Source of the DNA: an uncultured bacterium
Lineage (GTDB): Bacteria > Bacillota > Clostridia > Peptostreptococcales > Anaerovoracaceae
Reading direction: 5' to 3'
Length of the DNA: 25,065 bases
NCBI GenBank assembly: GCA_905214195.1
Contig: CAJMLH010000035.1
Location: 1 to 25,065, forward strand
The notes under the pieces were generated by a model. The model did not search any database. It worked only from the letters and a program-made list of their open reading frames with translations, and was not told where the DNA came from. The translations under genes were made by a program, and so were the position numbers. Positions 7,132 through 14,813 of this stretch are shown one piece after another. The first letter of the stretch is position 1; each line of letters opens with the position of its first letter.

Positions 7132-7595
7132 TAGATTTTTCCTTCTTTTTTGAGATATTCAAAAAAAGCAAAACAACCTTCTCGAATATCATCATAAGTA
7201 ACATCAAAATTACCGGTGTACCAAGGGTCTGCTATATTCCCACCTCTATCTGTCCAATCAAGCAATTTAAACACTTTATTTTTTGTGTCGCAACCTGCAA
7301 TTCTACATATATTTCTTATATTTGCATCATCCATACCAATTATGTAGTCAAAGCTGTCATAATCCGCCTTAGTCATCTGCCTTGCCTTACGCTTCATGTA
7401 CGGAATGCCTGCTTCATCAAGCTTTCTTTTAGTTCCGTAATGGATATCGTTTCCTATTTCTTCTCTGCTGGTAGCAGCCGATTCAATATAAAACTCAGCT
7501 TCCAACTTGGCACAATGGACCATGTCTTTAAAAACGAACTCTGCCATCGGAGAACGACATATGTTGCCGTGGCAGATAAAAATTACCTTTATCAT
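7131..7595 (-). CDS. Low-molecular-weight protein tyrosine phosphatase
   Basis: This 154-aa protein opens with the phosphate-binding loop CHGNICRS (nucleophile Cys8, Arg14), the C-x5-R signature of the family. It has the general-acid loop DPWYTG near residue 120. Length is typical. In Firmicutes such cytosolic enzymes remove phosphate from tyrosine or arginine residues and often act on surface-polymer control. The loop residue that separates arginine from tyrosine specificity in this family was not resolved here. The ATG at 7595 follows an AGAGGT site. It forms a two-gene operon with the GIY-YIG gene. Substrate is unknown. Confidence 0.92.
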   Translation of the reverse strand: MIKVIFICHGNICRSPMAEFVFKDMVHCAKLEAEFYIESAATSREEIGNDIHYGTKRKLDEAGIPYMKRKARQMTKADYDSFDYIIGMDDANIRNICRIAGCDTKNKVFKLLDWTDRGGNIADPWYTGNFDVTYDDIREGCFAFFEYLKKEGKI

Positions 7596-7769
7596 ACATT
7601 TTTACCTCTTTATAAGTCTTTATATCTCTATTTTTTTATTTATTCTGCACAAATTTTCAAGTGTGAAATTTATAAATCTACGCCTCTCTACATAGTTTTT
7701 TTAGCAAGTGGCGTACTAAATGGGGTACTTTGGCAGGGATTTTCGCCCTGCCAAGACCTATTTTCAACC

Positions 7770-7835
7770 TTAAATATCAAACAAAGCTACTGCTTCTTCA
7801 AGTTCCCACTGTACTTTGATCATTTGTTTCACCAT
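7770..7835 (-). pseudogene. 21-codon remnant of a mobile-element gene
   Basis: An ATG at 7835 opens MVKQMIKVQWELEEAVALFDI and stops at 7770. The WELEEAVALFD stretch looks like the N-terminus of a longer protein found near mobile elements in Firmicutes; this is recollection, not a search result. It stands just after the Fic gene in the same direction. The rest of 7596-7870 shows only a strong GC-rich hairpin (TGGCAGGG/CCCTGCCA at 7731-7753) without a T tract. Confidence 0.35.
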
Positions 7836-7871
7836 ATGTCTTTCTAATTAAAAATCTAATTTAGACTATTC

Positions 7872-8762
7872 TTAATAAGCAATCCTAAAATAATCCAAAT
7901 ACGCTTTATACTTATCTTGTGCCGTCAAACAGGTATCCGTCAGATAGCCTTTTTCATTGTTCCACTCTTTCAGCCCACGATAATAGAACATCTTAAGATT
8001 ATCTTCAATAATGAACGGAACAACATTGTATTTCAGGCATTCCTTGAACATAATCAGTCTGCCCACGCGACCATTGCCATCCTGGAACGGATGGATTTTC
8101 TCAAACTTCACATGAAAATCCAAAATATCACAAAAAGTCTTTTCTTCTTTTCCGTTGTACTCTCTCAACAGAACTTTCATCTTATCGGCAACTTCTTCCG
8201 GAAGCGCTGTTTCCATGCCACCAACTTCATTTGGCATCTTTTTATAGTCGCCTACAGCAAACCAATCTTTTCTGGAATCACTAGTGCCACTCTTCAGAAT
8301 CAAGTGAAGTTCCTTGATAAACTTCTCTGTCAGTGCTGCCTTTGCATTATCAATAATCATATCAATGCAACGGAAGTGATTTGCTGTTTCAATCACATCG
8401 TCCACATTCAGCACTTCTTTTTCTACACCGATGGTATTGGTTTCAAAGATGTATCTGGTCTGATCGTGGGTCAGACGGCTTCCTTCAATATGGTTAGAAT
8501 TGTATGTCAAATCAATCTGTGTCTTATGGTAAATGCCGCCGGAATACTTACTTGCTTTCTGCTCCTGCAAAATATCCAACAATGTAATTGGTCGTTCTCT
8601 TTTCTTGTTTGAACGCTCCGGCTTCTCTGCATTTTCAGGAATGTTCCAGGTCTTTCCGGTAAGAAACGCACCGTCTACTCGTCCCTGAGCGCAATAATTT
8701 CTGACGCTGCGCTCTGAAACATTCCACTTTTTTGCTATTTCAGTAACTGAAAGGTATCGCAC
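7872..8762 (-). CDS. HTH-Fic domain protein (putative AMP-transferase)
   Basis: The 296-aa protein starts at GTG 8762, preceded by GGAGGAGAGCAG at good spacing. This gives the usual start (M)RYLSVTEIAKKWNVSERSV; the ATG 24 nt upstream has no such site. Residues 1-45 form a helix-turn-helix like those of excisionases and ICE-borne regulators (RSVRNYCAQGRV, LTGKTWNIP). The Fic core carries the complete active-site motif HPFQDGNGRVGR (224-235). The inhibitory motif S-x3-E-G (Ser89-Glu93-Gly94) lies N-terminal to it on the same chain, as in self-inhibited class II Fic proteins. It most likely moves AMP to a hydroxyl of a target protein when relieved. The target is unknown. Its flanks carry a recombinase remnant and other fragments, so it was probably brought in by a mobile element. 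Confidence 0.88.
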   Translation of the reverse strand: MRYLSVTEIAKKWNVSERSVRNYCAQGRVDGAFLTGKTWNIPENAEKPERSNKKRERPITLLDILQEQKASKYSGGIYHKTQIDLTYNSNHIEGSRLTHDQTRYIFETNTIGVEKEVLNVDDVIETANHFRCIDMIIDNAKAALTEKFIKELHLILKSGTSDSRKDWFAVGDYKKMPNEVGGMETALPEEVADKMKVLLREYNGKEEKTFCDILDFHVKFEKIHPFQDGNGRVGRLIMFKECLKYNVVPFIIEDNLKMFYYRGLKEWNNEKGYLTDTCLTAQDKYKAYLDYFRIAY

Positions 8763-8807
8763 CTGCTCTCCTCCGTTATAATTCAAATCAAATTTTACAC
8801 TTTATTA

Positions 8808-8822
8808 TGATATAGCATATCA
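8808..8822. promoter_or_regulatory. Inverted repeat upstream of fic, candidate operator
   Basis: TGATAT-AGC-ATATCA is a perfect 6-3-6 inverted repeat 46 nt upstream of the GTG start. On the minus strand TTGATA about 17 nt before TATGCT suggests a weak promoter overlapping it. The HTH at the start of the Fic protein could bind here and self-regulate; that is inference. Confidence 0.35.
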
Positions 8823-9019
8823 CATTATCGGCAAATTATCAAACATTTATCTTTACTTATATCTTATATTTTTGCCGTTTTCGGCATCATTTATCTTTAT
8901 TTAAATCCCAAACTATCTTTGTAAATCAAAAATCCGTTTCACAAAATATTTTCCCCTCTTTTTCGCTCATTTTTTAATAGTAAAACCCCATTTTAAAGTT
9001 TTACCGGCAATTTTGCCGA
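8823..9019. other. AT-rich spacer upstream of fic
   Basis: No gene is seen. The stretch has several short GCCG/CGGC palindromes (TGCCGTTTTCGGCA near 8873, GGCAATTTTGCC near 9006) but no clear coding frame. Confidence 0.4.
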
Positions 9020-9020
9020 T

Positions 9021-9049
9021 AAAACAACCAGCCCGTTTCCGAGCTGGTT
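9021..9049 (-). terminator. Terminator downstream of the integrase remnant
   Basis: AACCAGC (9026-9032) pairs with GCTGGTT (9043-9049); on the minus strand the stem is followed by GTTTTAT. It probably ended the original recombinase transcript of the lost element. Confidence 0.6.
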
Positions 9050-9160
9050 ACAATTCATATTATGTATAACCCGCTTTCCTAACTATCGTTTCTTCCGCTT
9101 GCTGTTTCCTCTCATTCGTGGCATATCCTAGTATAAATTAGCACATCTTTTACCTCAAAA

Positions 9161-9221
9161 GTAGTACAAAAAGTAGTAAATTGAAAGCTGACTCCGCATT
9201 TTACTACTCCACATTTACTAC
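9161..9221. repeat. Cluster of TTTACTAC words at the recombinase 3' end
   Basis: TTTACTAC occurs twice (9200-9207, 9214-9221) and once in reverse (GTAGTAAA, 9173-9180), with a further partial copy (GTAGTAC, 9161-9167). The repeats overlap and follow the stop codon of the integrase remnant. That is where tyrosine-recombinase elements commonly keep arm-type binding sites. A role as such an element end is inferred. Confidence 0.35.
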
Positions 9222-9345
9222 CCGTTTCAGTTCTTCTTTTGCGTCGTCATAGCCTATATGTGTATAGGTGTTTAACGTAACGCTTATATCCGAATGTCCC
9301 ATAATATACTGCAAGGTTTTCGGATTCATCCCACTTTGCCATATT
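9204..9345 (-). pseudogene. C-terminal remnant of a tyrosine recombinase (integrase)
   Basis: The last ~45 codons read SGMNPKTLQYIMGHSDISVT, then NTYTHIGYDDAKEEL and a stop at 9204. They include the conserved GH and the nucleophile tyrosine region (NTYTH) of phage/Tn916-type integrases. Upstream, the frame hits stops near 9345 and nothing with the catalytic Arg is present, so the gene is a fragment. It marks the scar of an integrated element that probably also brought the Fic gene. Confidence 0.8.
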
Positions 9346-9392
9346 TACTCAGCATGGAAGATAATCAGTAACAATATCTATACAAAATTTCC

Positions 9393-9845
9393 CTAATCCA
9401 AAACATTCTCCATAACTCTGTTCTTCAGATAATCACTAAAACTGTCAAACAGACCTTGAGAAATCTGCTTCGGCCAAGACATTACAACTAAGCGGTGTCC
9501 CTCTGTTCCTTTATGATACGGCGGATGAGTATGGGTGAAATAGTTTTCTGCAAAACCACACCTTTCATAAAATCCTTTCCTATGCTTGGAAATATCGTCT
9601 ATAGGCAAGTCAATCTCAAGAATCAGTGTTTTACCTTGCTTCGCCAAAAGGGCTAATGTTTTCTGTCCATACTGCTTATTTCGCATTTCCGGAAGAATGC
9701 AGAAATGTTCAATATAAATGAACTCTTCTTGCTCCCAATATAAAATTAAGCCAACAAAAACATCTTCATCATATATCAATGCAAAATGGTATTCATCATC
9801 CTTTAAAATATCATTTTGTGAGCGTTTCTCTCTCTGTTCAGACAA
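9393..9845 (-). pseudogene. GNAT acetyltransferase lacking its N-terminus
   Basis: The frame encodes about 150 residues of a GNAT fold: an acetyl-CoA-binding region (EHFCILPEMRNKQYGQKTLALL, of which RNKQYGQ fits the R-x-x-x-x-G pattern), a later FYERCGF strand and a C-terminal tail. Family members usually have another 20-30 residues (first strand and helix with FPENER-like sequence). Here the frame opens at a TTG directly after the stop of the cardiolipin synthase gene, in the same frame and without a Shine-Dalgarno site. I read it as a gene whose start was lost at a recombination junction between the mobile-element scar and the cls gene. A short but functional enzyme translated by coupling cannot be ruled out. 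Confidence 0.6.
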
Positions 9846-9848
9846 ACA

Positions 9849-11252
9849 TCACATCAACGGGGTGAATGGCAGAAAAACGCATTCTGCAAATTTTTCTTTC
9901 CGTCCTCTGGCTAAGAACTGTTCATATATATAAGGTTCACAATTCAAAATATCTTTCTCAAAAATTTCTATATATTCGTGTACCATGTTATTCGCATAGA
10001 ATATACCGCAAATTTCATCATCAACCATTAGAGAACGCATATCCATGTTAACAGAGCCAATGCAACACAATTCATCATCTACAGTCATGGTCTTTGCATG
10101 TATGTACCCTCTGTATTTATAAACCTTTGCACCGAATTCCATGATTTGACCCGCATAATAAGTCGTCACCGGGTCAAGGAAAAAGCTGGCTTTAATTCCC
10201 GGTATCATAAGTTCAATTTCCACTCCTGATGCAGCTGCTGTTTTAAGTGCATCAAGAACAGACGCATCAGGAATAAAATAAGGAGATTGAATCCTTATTT
10301 TCTTTTTGGCACTTCGTATCATACTGAGATAATTCATCTTAACAGCTTCCCTGTCATTGTCCACTCCCCCTACGACAAACTGACATAGATTATCTGTTCT
10401 TTTCTGCGGCGGAAGCTTAATTGACTCCATGTGCTTTACCATATCTTCCCAGTCTCTTCGTCTTACAGCACATAAAAAATCTGCCATAAAATATGCATCC
10501 AAAGTTGCGGTACATGCTCCGGTCAATCGAATTTGTGTATCTCTCCATGGGTTTTTCTTTTCGGCAAGATTTGCATACTGTTTACCGATATTCATTCCGC
10601 CGATATATCCTATTTCATGATCTATGGTAACTATCTTACGATGACTGCGATAATGTGTAAGGTAAGGTTTTACACGGATAACTTTTCCCCCGGCATCAAT
10701 AAGAGGTTTAAACATTTTACGAGGTGTCGACAGATTAGCAATGAAGTCGCACATCACAAGTACAGTTACACCCTCTTTTGCTTTCTCAGCAAGTGCCTTA
10801 ACCAATGCTTCTCCCATGACATCATTATGAATTGTGTAGAACAATACATAAATGCTTTCTTTTGCGTCTTTAATATCTTTAAACAACGCGCGATAATGTG
10901 TTTCACCGGTTATAAATAACCGGTAGTCATCATAACAAGTCACCGGACTGTTATTATAATTGGCATTAAACTGCATAACCTGAAGATCTTCATCGGAAAA
11001 CTGCTGACCGGACAACAAGTCCTGAGGTGCATTTGAAGCCGGAAGCCGCTTGCTTAGTCTCCTTCGTCTGATAACAGATGTTAACTTTATTGCCGTAGTG
11101 CTTCCAAATACAAGATAAAGCAGCATTCCCAAATATGGAATACAAACCATTACAATTACCCACAGCATTGCTTCTGTCGGATTCTTTCGCTCCACAAAAA
11201 TTACTGCTAAGATGGTAACTATGTACAAAACCAATAGGATAACTTTCAGCAT
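9849..11252 (-). CDS. cls: Cardiolipin synthase, phospholipase-D family (copy 1)
   Basis: This 467-aa protein has two N-terminal membrane segments (about residues 2-20 and 28-50), then two phospholipase-D domains each with an HKD motif. These are H204-R-K206-x4-D211 (SHRKIVTID) and H385-A-K387-x4-D392 (IHAKTMTVD), each followed by the GG/GS-x-N motif (GGMN, GSVN). The length is standard. It would join two phosphatidylglycerol molecules, or swap head groups, to make cardiolipin in the membrane. The tail ends TPLM, close to the usual SPLL end, so the gene is complete. It follows copy 2 by 27 nt with an AGGAGG site, in one operon. The two copies are quite divergent, which suggests different substrates or conditions rather than a recent duplication. 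Confidence 0.93.
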   Translation of the reverse strand: MLKVILLVLYIVTILAVIFVERKNPTEAMLWVIVMVCIPYLGMLLYLVFGSTTAIKLTSVIRRRRLSKRLPASNAPQDLLSGQQFSDEDLQVMQFNANYNNSPVTCYDDYRLFITGETHYRALFKDIKDAKESIYVLFYTIHNDVMGEALVKALAEKAKEGVTVLVMCDFIANLSTPRKMFKPLIDAGGKVIRVKPYLTHYRSHRKIVTIDHEIGYIGGMNIGKQYANLAEKKNPWRDTQIRLTGACTATLDAYFMADFLCAVRRRDWEDMVKHMESIKLPPQKRTDNLCQFVVGGVDNDREAVKMNYLSMIRSAKKKIRIQSPYFIPDASVLDALKTAAASGVEIELMIPGIKASFFLDPVTTYYAGQIMEFGAKVYKYRGYIHAKTMTVDDELCCIGSVNMDMRSLMVDDEICGIFYANNMVHEYIEIFEKDILNCEPYIYEQFLARGRKEKFAECVFLPFTPLM

Positions 11253-11279
11253 TATAAAACCTCCTGCTTACTGTGTCGA

Positions 11280-12854
11280 TTACAGCAGTGGTGCAACAGC
11301 TTTTGCGACAAAGCCAAGCAATCTGCGTTTAAGCGGCTCTTTCCTAATCATATCGACAGTGATTTCTCTGCATTCTTTCTTAGTAAATTCAAAATCTTCT
11401 TCAATCTTATAAATGCAGTCTGTTTTCCACATATAAGTAGCACATTCAAAATGATGATAAAGACTGCGATAATCAAGATTTATTGTGCCGACAACAGCCT
11501 CTTTGTCATCACACACAAAAACTTTTGCATGAACAAAACCTGGTGTGTATTCATAAATTTTTACACCTGATTCCAATAACGACTTATAATGTGTCAAAGC
11601 AAGCGAGAAAGGAATATACTTGTCCGGTACACCCGGGAGAATAATTCTTACATCTACTCCTCGCTCGGCAGCATATTTAAGTGCATTTTCAAGTTCGCCA
11701 TCCAAAATCAAATAAGGCGTCATTATATGAACATAGTTTTGCGCCCTGTTCAGCATATCTATATATACTTGCTCGCCCACTTTATCTTTATCAAGCGGAC
11801 AATCGCCGTAAGGCATTACAAAACCGTTTTCACTCTGCGGTTCAATAGGCACATTCAAGAAACTGTCAAAATCCGTTTCTTTTTCGTCCAAAAACCACAT
11901 ATGAAGAAACATCCTTGTGAAACTGCGTACTGCCTCTCCCTGAACCATTACAGCCGTATCTTTCCAATGCCCGTGTTTTTCATAGGCATTTATGTATTCG
12001 TCCGCCAGATTTATACCTCCGTTAAAGGCTGTTTTTCCGTCGATAACCAAAATCTTACGGTGATCTCTGTAATTGTAATGTGTAGAAACGAACGGCTTGA
12101 TAGGGGCAAACATTTTGCATTTAATGCCTAATTTTTCAAGGCGCTTTGGGTAGTCGTGAGGAAGCGTAGAAAGTTCACAAGTGCCATCGTAAAGCATTCT
12201 GACATCTACACCCTCTCTCGCTTTTTGTGCTAAAATCTCAAGAATCTTACCCCACATTTCTCCTTCATTTACAATAAAATATTCCAAAAATATGAAGTGT
12301 TCTGCCTTTTTTAATTGTATAAGCATTTCTTTAAACTTATCTTCGCCAAGTGGAAAATATGTCACGGCAGTATTCTCATATATCGGATAACATCCGCTGC
12401 GCCTAACATAGCGTGAAAGTGCTTCGGCTCCCGAATCTAAGCTTCGTAAATCTTTTTCCGTCTTAGCGTCTTGTTTCAGAGATTCCTCGGTTTCCTTGTT
12501 TAACTGAGCATAACGCTTTCTAAGGGCACGATGTCCTATGTCCTTTTGTGTATAGAGAAATAATAAAGCTCCAAACACAGGCAACAGCATAACAACAACA
12601 AGCCATGTTATCTTTGATGTCGGGTCCATGGAACTGTTAAGCAAATACAGCACCATAAAAACTGTAAAAATAACTACGCCGCCATAAATATGCGGCAGAA
12701 ATTCCTCAAATCTATGGAATATGCAAAACAGAAACAGCACTTGCATGGCAAGCAAAACAAGAATCAATCCGGAACGGCTGAAAACCATTCTGAAAACACC
12801 TTGTCTGCCTTTTTCCAGGAGGTGAAGTCCTGTTTCTTTGGAATCATCTTTCAT
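11280..12854 (-). CDS. cls: Cardiolipin synthase, phospholipase-D family (copy 2)
   Basis: This 524-aa protein has N-terminal membrane spans (about 28-47, 57-73 and 83-102), a charged linker, and two HKD motifs. These are H265-R-K267-x4-D272 (DHRKILVID) and H442-A-K444-x4-D449 (VHAKVFVCD), followed by GGIN and GTINLD. The C-terminus AKAVAPLL matches the usual cls end. All catalytic residues are present. It lies upstream of copy 1 and 48 nt after the alarmone synthetase gene, with an AAAGGAG site before the ATG. The product should act at the inner face of the membrane. Confidence 0.93.
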   Translation of the reverse strand: MKDDSKETGLHLLEKGRQGVFRMVFSRSGLILVLLAMQVLFLFCIFHRFEEFLPHIYGGVVIFTVFMVLYLLNSSMDPTSKITWLVVVMLLPVFGALLFLYTQKDIGHRALRKRYAQLNKETEESLKQDAKTEKDLRSLDSGAEALSRYVRRSGCYPIYENTAVTYFPLGEDKFKEMLIQLKKAEHFIFLEYFIVNEGEMWGKILEILAQKAREGVDVRMLYDGTCELSTLPHDYPKRLEKLGIKCKMFAPIKPFVSTHYNYRDHRKILVIDGKTAFNGGINLADEYINAYEKHGHWKDTAVMVQGEAVRSFTRMFLHMWFLDEKETDFDSFLNVPIEPQSENGFVMPYGDCPLDKDKVGEQVYIDMLNRAQNYVHIMTPYLILDGELENALKYAAERGVDVRIILPGVPDKYIPFSLALTHYKSLLESGVKIYEYTPGFVHAKVFVCDDKEAVVGTINLDYRSLYHHFECATYMWKTDCIYKIEEDFEFTKKECREITVDMIRKEPLKRRLLGFVAKAVAPLL

Positions 12855-12902
12855 AGTCGTTCTCCTTTACTGATACTACCTGGCAATATCATTGTTTGTA
12901 TA

Positions 12903-13613
12903 TTATAACTCCCTCTTATTTCGTTCTTCCTCATCTCTGTGTACTATGCTTCTTAGTTTATCCATCCTATCATCAAGCTCTGCACTTATCTGAGCACAAC
13001 GATACAGCTCACCTGCCATCTCTTCTGTAAATTCACAGTCTTTCTTATATCTGAGCTGATGTTCCAAAGAAGCCCACGAGTCCATTGCAATAGTTCTGAG
13101 CTGAATTTCAACTTTCATAAGCTTTTTTTCATCAGACAAAAAAATAGGAACAGTAACAATAAGGTGAAGGCTTCTGTATCCGTTAGGCTTCGGATTCTTT
13201 ATATAGTCCTTTTTTTCAATCAATGTTATATCATCCTGATTTAAAAGAGCCTCTGCAATCATGTATACATCCTCAGGAAATGAACATATCACCCTGACAC
13301 CTGCTACATCATTAAGGTTTTCCTCTATTGATCCTACAGTAAGAGGAAATTTATCTCTTTCCAATTTATCCCTTATGCTTTCCATTCTTTTAAGTCTTGT
13401 CTGGATACTGTTTATCGGGTTACGATCATATTGTAAAGAAAACTGTTCATTTAATACATTCAGCTTTGTTTCCACTTCCATGATAGCACATCTGTAATAT
13501 GCCATGAGTTTATTGAAATTTTCAAACAGTGGCTTTGTAACATCTATAAGCCCTTTGCTTACAATAGATTCAAGATTATTTCCTTTGCTTTTCGTTTTTT
13601 TCTTGTTAAACAT
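12903..13613 (-). CDS. Small alarmone synthetase (RelA/SpoT synthetase domain only)
   Basis: The 236-aa protein has only the (p)ppGpp synthetase fold. Its motifs are DVAGVRVICSF, the GTP-site block KDYIKNPKPNGYRSLH, and the catalytic strand KVEIQLRTIAMDSWASLEHQ with the Glu of the E-x-Q-x-R-T motif. There is no HD hydrolase or regulatory domain, so it fits the RelQ/RelP-like group (YjbM family), which forms cytosolic tetramers and makes ppGpp or pppGpp from ATP and GDP/GTP. The helical C-terminal tail (about residues 180-236) is usual for the group. It is placed just before two cardiolipin synthase genes, and may be co-transcribed with them (gap 48 nt). RelQ versus RelP was not resolved. Confidence 0.9.
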   Translation of the reverse strand: MFNKKKTKSKGNNLESIVSKGLIDVTKPLFENFNKLMAYYRCAIMEVETKLNVLNEQFSLQYDRNPINSIQTRLKRMESIRDKLERDKFPLTVGSIEENLNDVAGVRVICSFPEDVYMIAEALLNQDDITLIEKKDYIKNPKPNGYRSLHLIVTVPIFLSDEKKLMKVEIQLRTIAMDSWASLEHQLRYKKDCEFTEEMAGELYRCAQISAELDDRMDKLRSIVHRDEEERNKREL

Positions 13614-13661
13614 AATCTTTATCTCCTAAATAATGTCTTTGTTCAAATTTATTATTGTTTG

Positions 13662-14295
13662 CTATCGTTTTTTTATGGGATGCCTGATTACCGTTTTCAG
13701 TCGCTGCGCCTGACATCTTCGAGGGTCGCTTAAATATATCTCATGGTGAAGCCTTCCGCTCTCAAAATCGTTTTCATATCCCTCTTCCCCTAAAAATGTA
13801 TTCATCATGTCAACAGTCTCAGGCTCGTTATCATATGGACCGATATGCATGCACTGAACACATAGGCCTTCTTCCATTGTCATAAATTCAACAGGCGAAA
13901 AATCAATGCCCTTTTTAGCCGAGGCTTCATCAATCGCCCATTCAAAATCTTCTTTTGAAACAAAATCCGGCAGTCTTATGGCTGATATGAAGTTAAATTT
14001 ATCTTTCTGAGAATAATCTACGCCGGAAATTCCATCCTGCCACCAAAACCCCTCAAGGGGGAGGAACTACATATTCAAAATATCCTTCTATATTACGGCT
14101 TCCTTTGTAACTCATTTTTATAGTAAATGCTATGGGATAAAGCAACTTCAATGAATTCTGATATGAACCGTTTTCCTGATTCGGATCGCCCTTACCTCTG
14201 ACGGCTATGTAATTCATTTTAGGTATTTCTACAATAGACGGCTTTTTCCCCGGCATATAAAATTCTTTATATTCCTTTTTATAATCAAATGCCAT
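13662..14295 (-). pseudogene. GyrI-like effector-binding protein broken by a frameshift
   Basis: The N-terminal part (from ATG 14295: MAFDYKKEYKEFY) and the C-terminal part (FMTMEEGLCVQCMHIGPYDN) are in different frames. Removing one C from the C5 run at 14061-14057 joins them as VVPPLEGFWW and restores about 210 residues. The joined protein has the features of the GyrI-like small-molecule-binding family: KKPSIVEIPKMNYIAVRGKGDPN, YVVPPLEGFWWQDG, KEDFEWAIDEA and VQCMHIGPYDNEP. The start at 14295 has AAGGAAAATAAA before it; a TTG 33 nt upstream is less likely. The break may be a recent mutation, phase variation at the C run, or a sequencing error. It sits between the thiazoline hydrolase and alarmone synthetase genes. 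Confidence 0.75.
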
Positions 14296-14308
14296 TTTAT
14301 TTTCCTTT

Positions 14309-14812
14309 TTATTTTTTTCTTCTAACAAATCTTATGCGGCAAACATCATCACCGCCGGCTATAGTGGACAAAAGGTCAAGTTCACAACCGAAACTTTCTG
14401 CAATTCCCCTGTCTCCGCACATCGCATGGTCGCATAAAACCTGTATCTCTTCATCTGAACAACCCTGCTTCTGCCATGCCGCAACCAACGGACAGTAATG
14501 AAAGTCTATATCAAGATTATCGTCGGTGCAGCGTTTTATATCCATTTCAAATACCCATTGTGCAGGCTTTGTAAAAAGCGTTTTTTTAAGCCCCTTAAGT
14601 GATTCGCCACCGCCTGCTTTTGCTCTTAAAGCTTTTCCTTGATAAAGGCCGCACCTTTTTATGGCAGAGGGGGCATATTCCTCCGGCGGCAATCCTTTTT
14701 TTCTTGCTTCATCACACAGAAGATACATCCAAAGTGCTCTGTGCTCAAGCTGCTCTCTTATGGCCTTTATAAGTCCGTTTTTAATCTTAGGCTCATTTTT
14801 TATTCCGCTCAT
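14309..14812 (-). CDS. L-2-amino-thiazoline-4-carboxylate hydrolase family protein
   Basis: This 167-aa protein has the family block DIDFHYCPLVAAWQKQGCSDEEI followed by LCDHAMCGDRGIAESFGCEL, rich in conserved Cys, His and Asp residues (HYCPL, CDHAMCGDRG). The named enzyme opens the thiazoline ring on the path to L-cysteine in soil pseudomonads. In gut-type Clostridia, homologues are common and their substrate has not been defined. It starts 1 nt after the ATPase stop with an AAGGAG site and ends 13 nt before the GyrI-like gene, so it is part of the operon. Family assignment rests on recall of this motif, not on a search. Confidence 0.78.
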   Translation of the reverse strand: MSGIKNEPKIKNGLIKAIREQLEHRALWMYLLCDEARKKGLPPEEYAPSAIKRCGLYQGKALRAKAGGGESLKGLKKTLFTKPAQWVFEMDIKRCTDDNLDIDFHYCPLVAAWQKQGCSDEEIQVLCDHAMCGDRGIAESFGCELDLLSTIAGGDDVCRIRFVRRKK

Positions 14813-14813
14813 A

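Noticed and set aside
7731..7753. Strong GC-rich hairpin as a terminator
   Set aside because: An 8-bp stem is present, but neither strand has a T tract after it. It may be a leftover of the mobile element.
9090..9131. 13-codon basic ORF (MPRMRGNSKRKKR) after the integrase remnant
   Set aside because: Too short to support; it is probably chance sequence or a scrap of the lost element.
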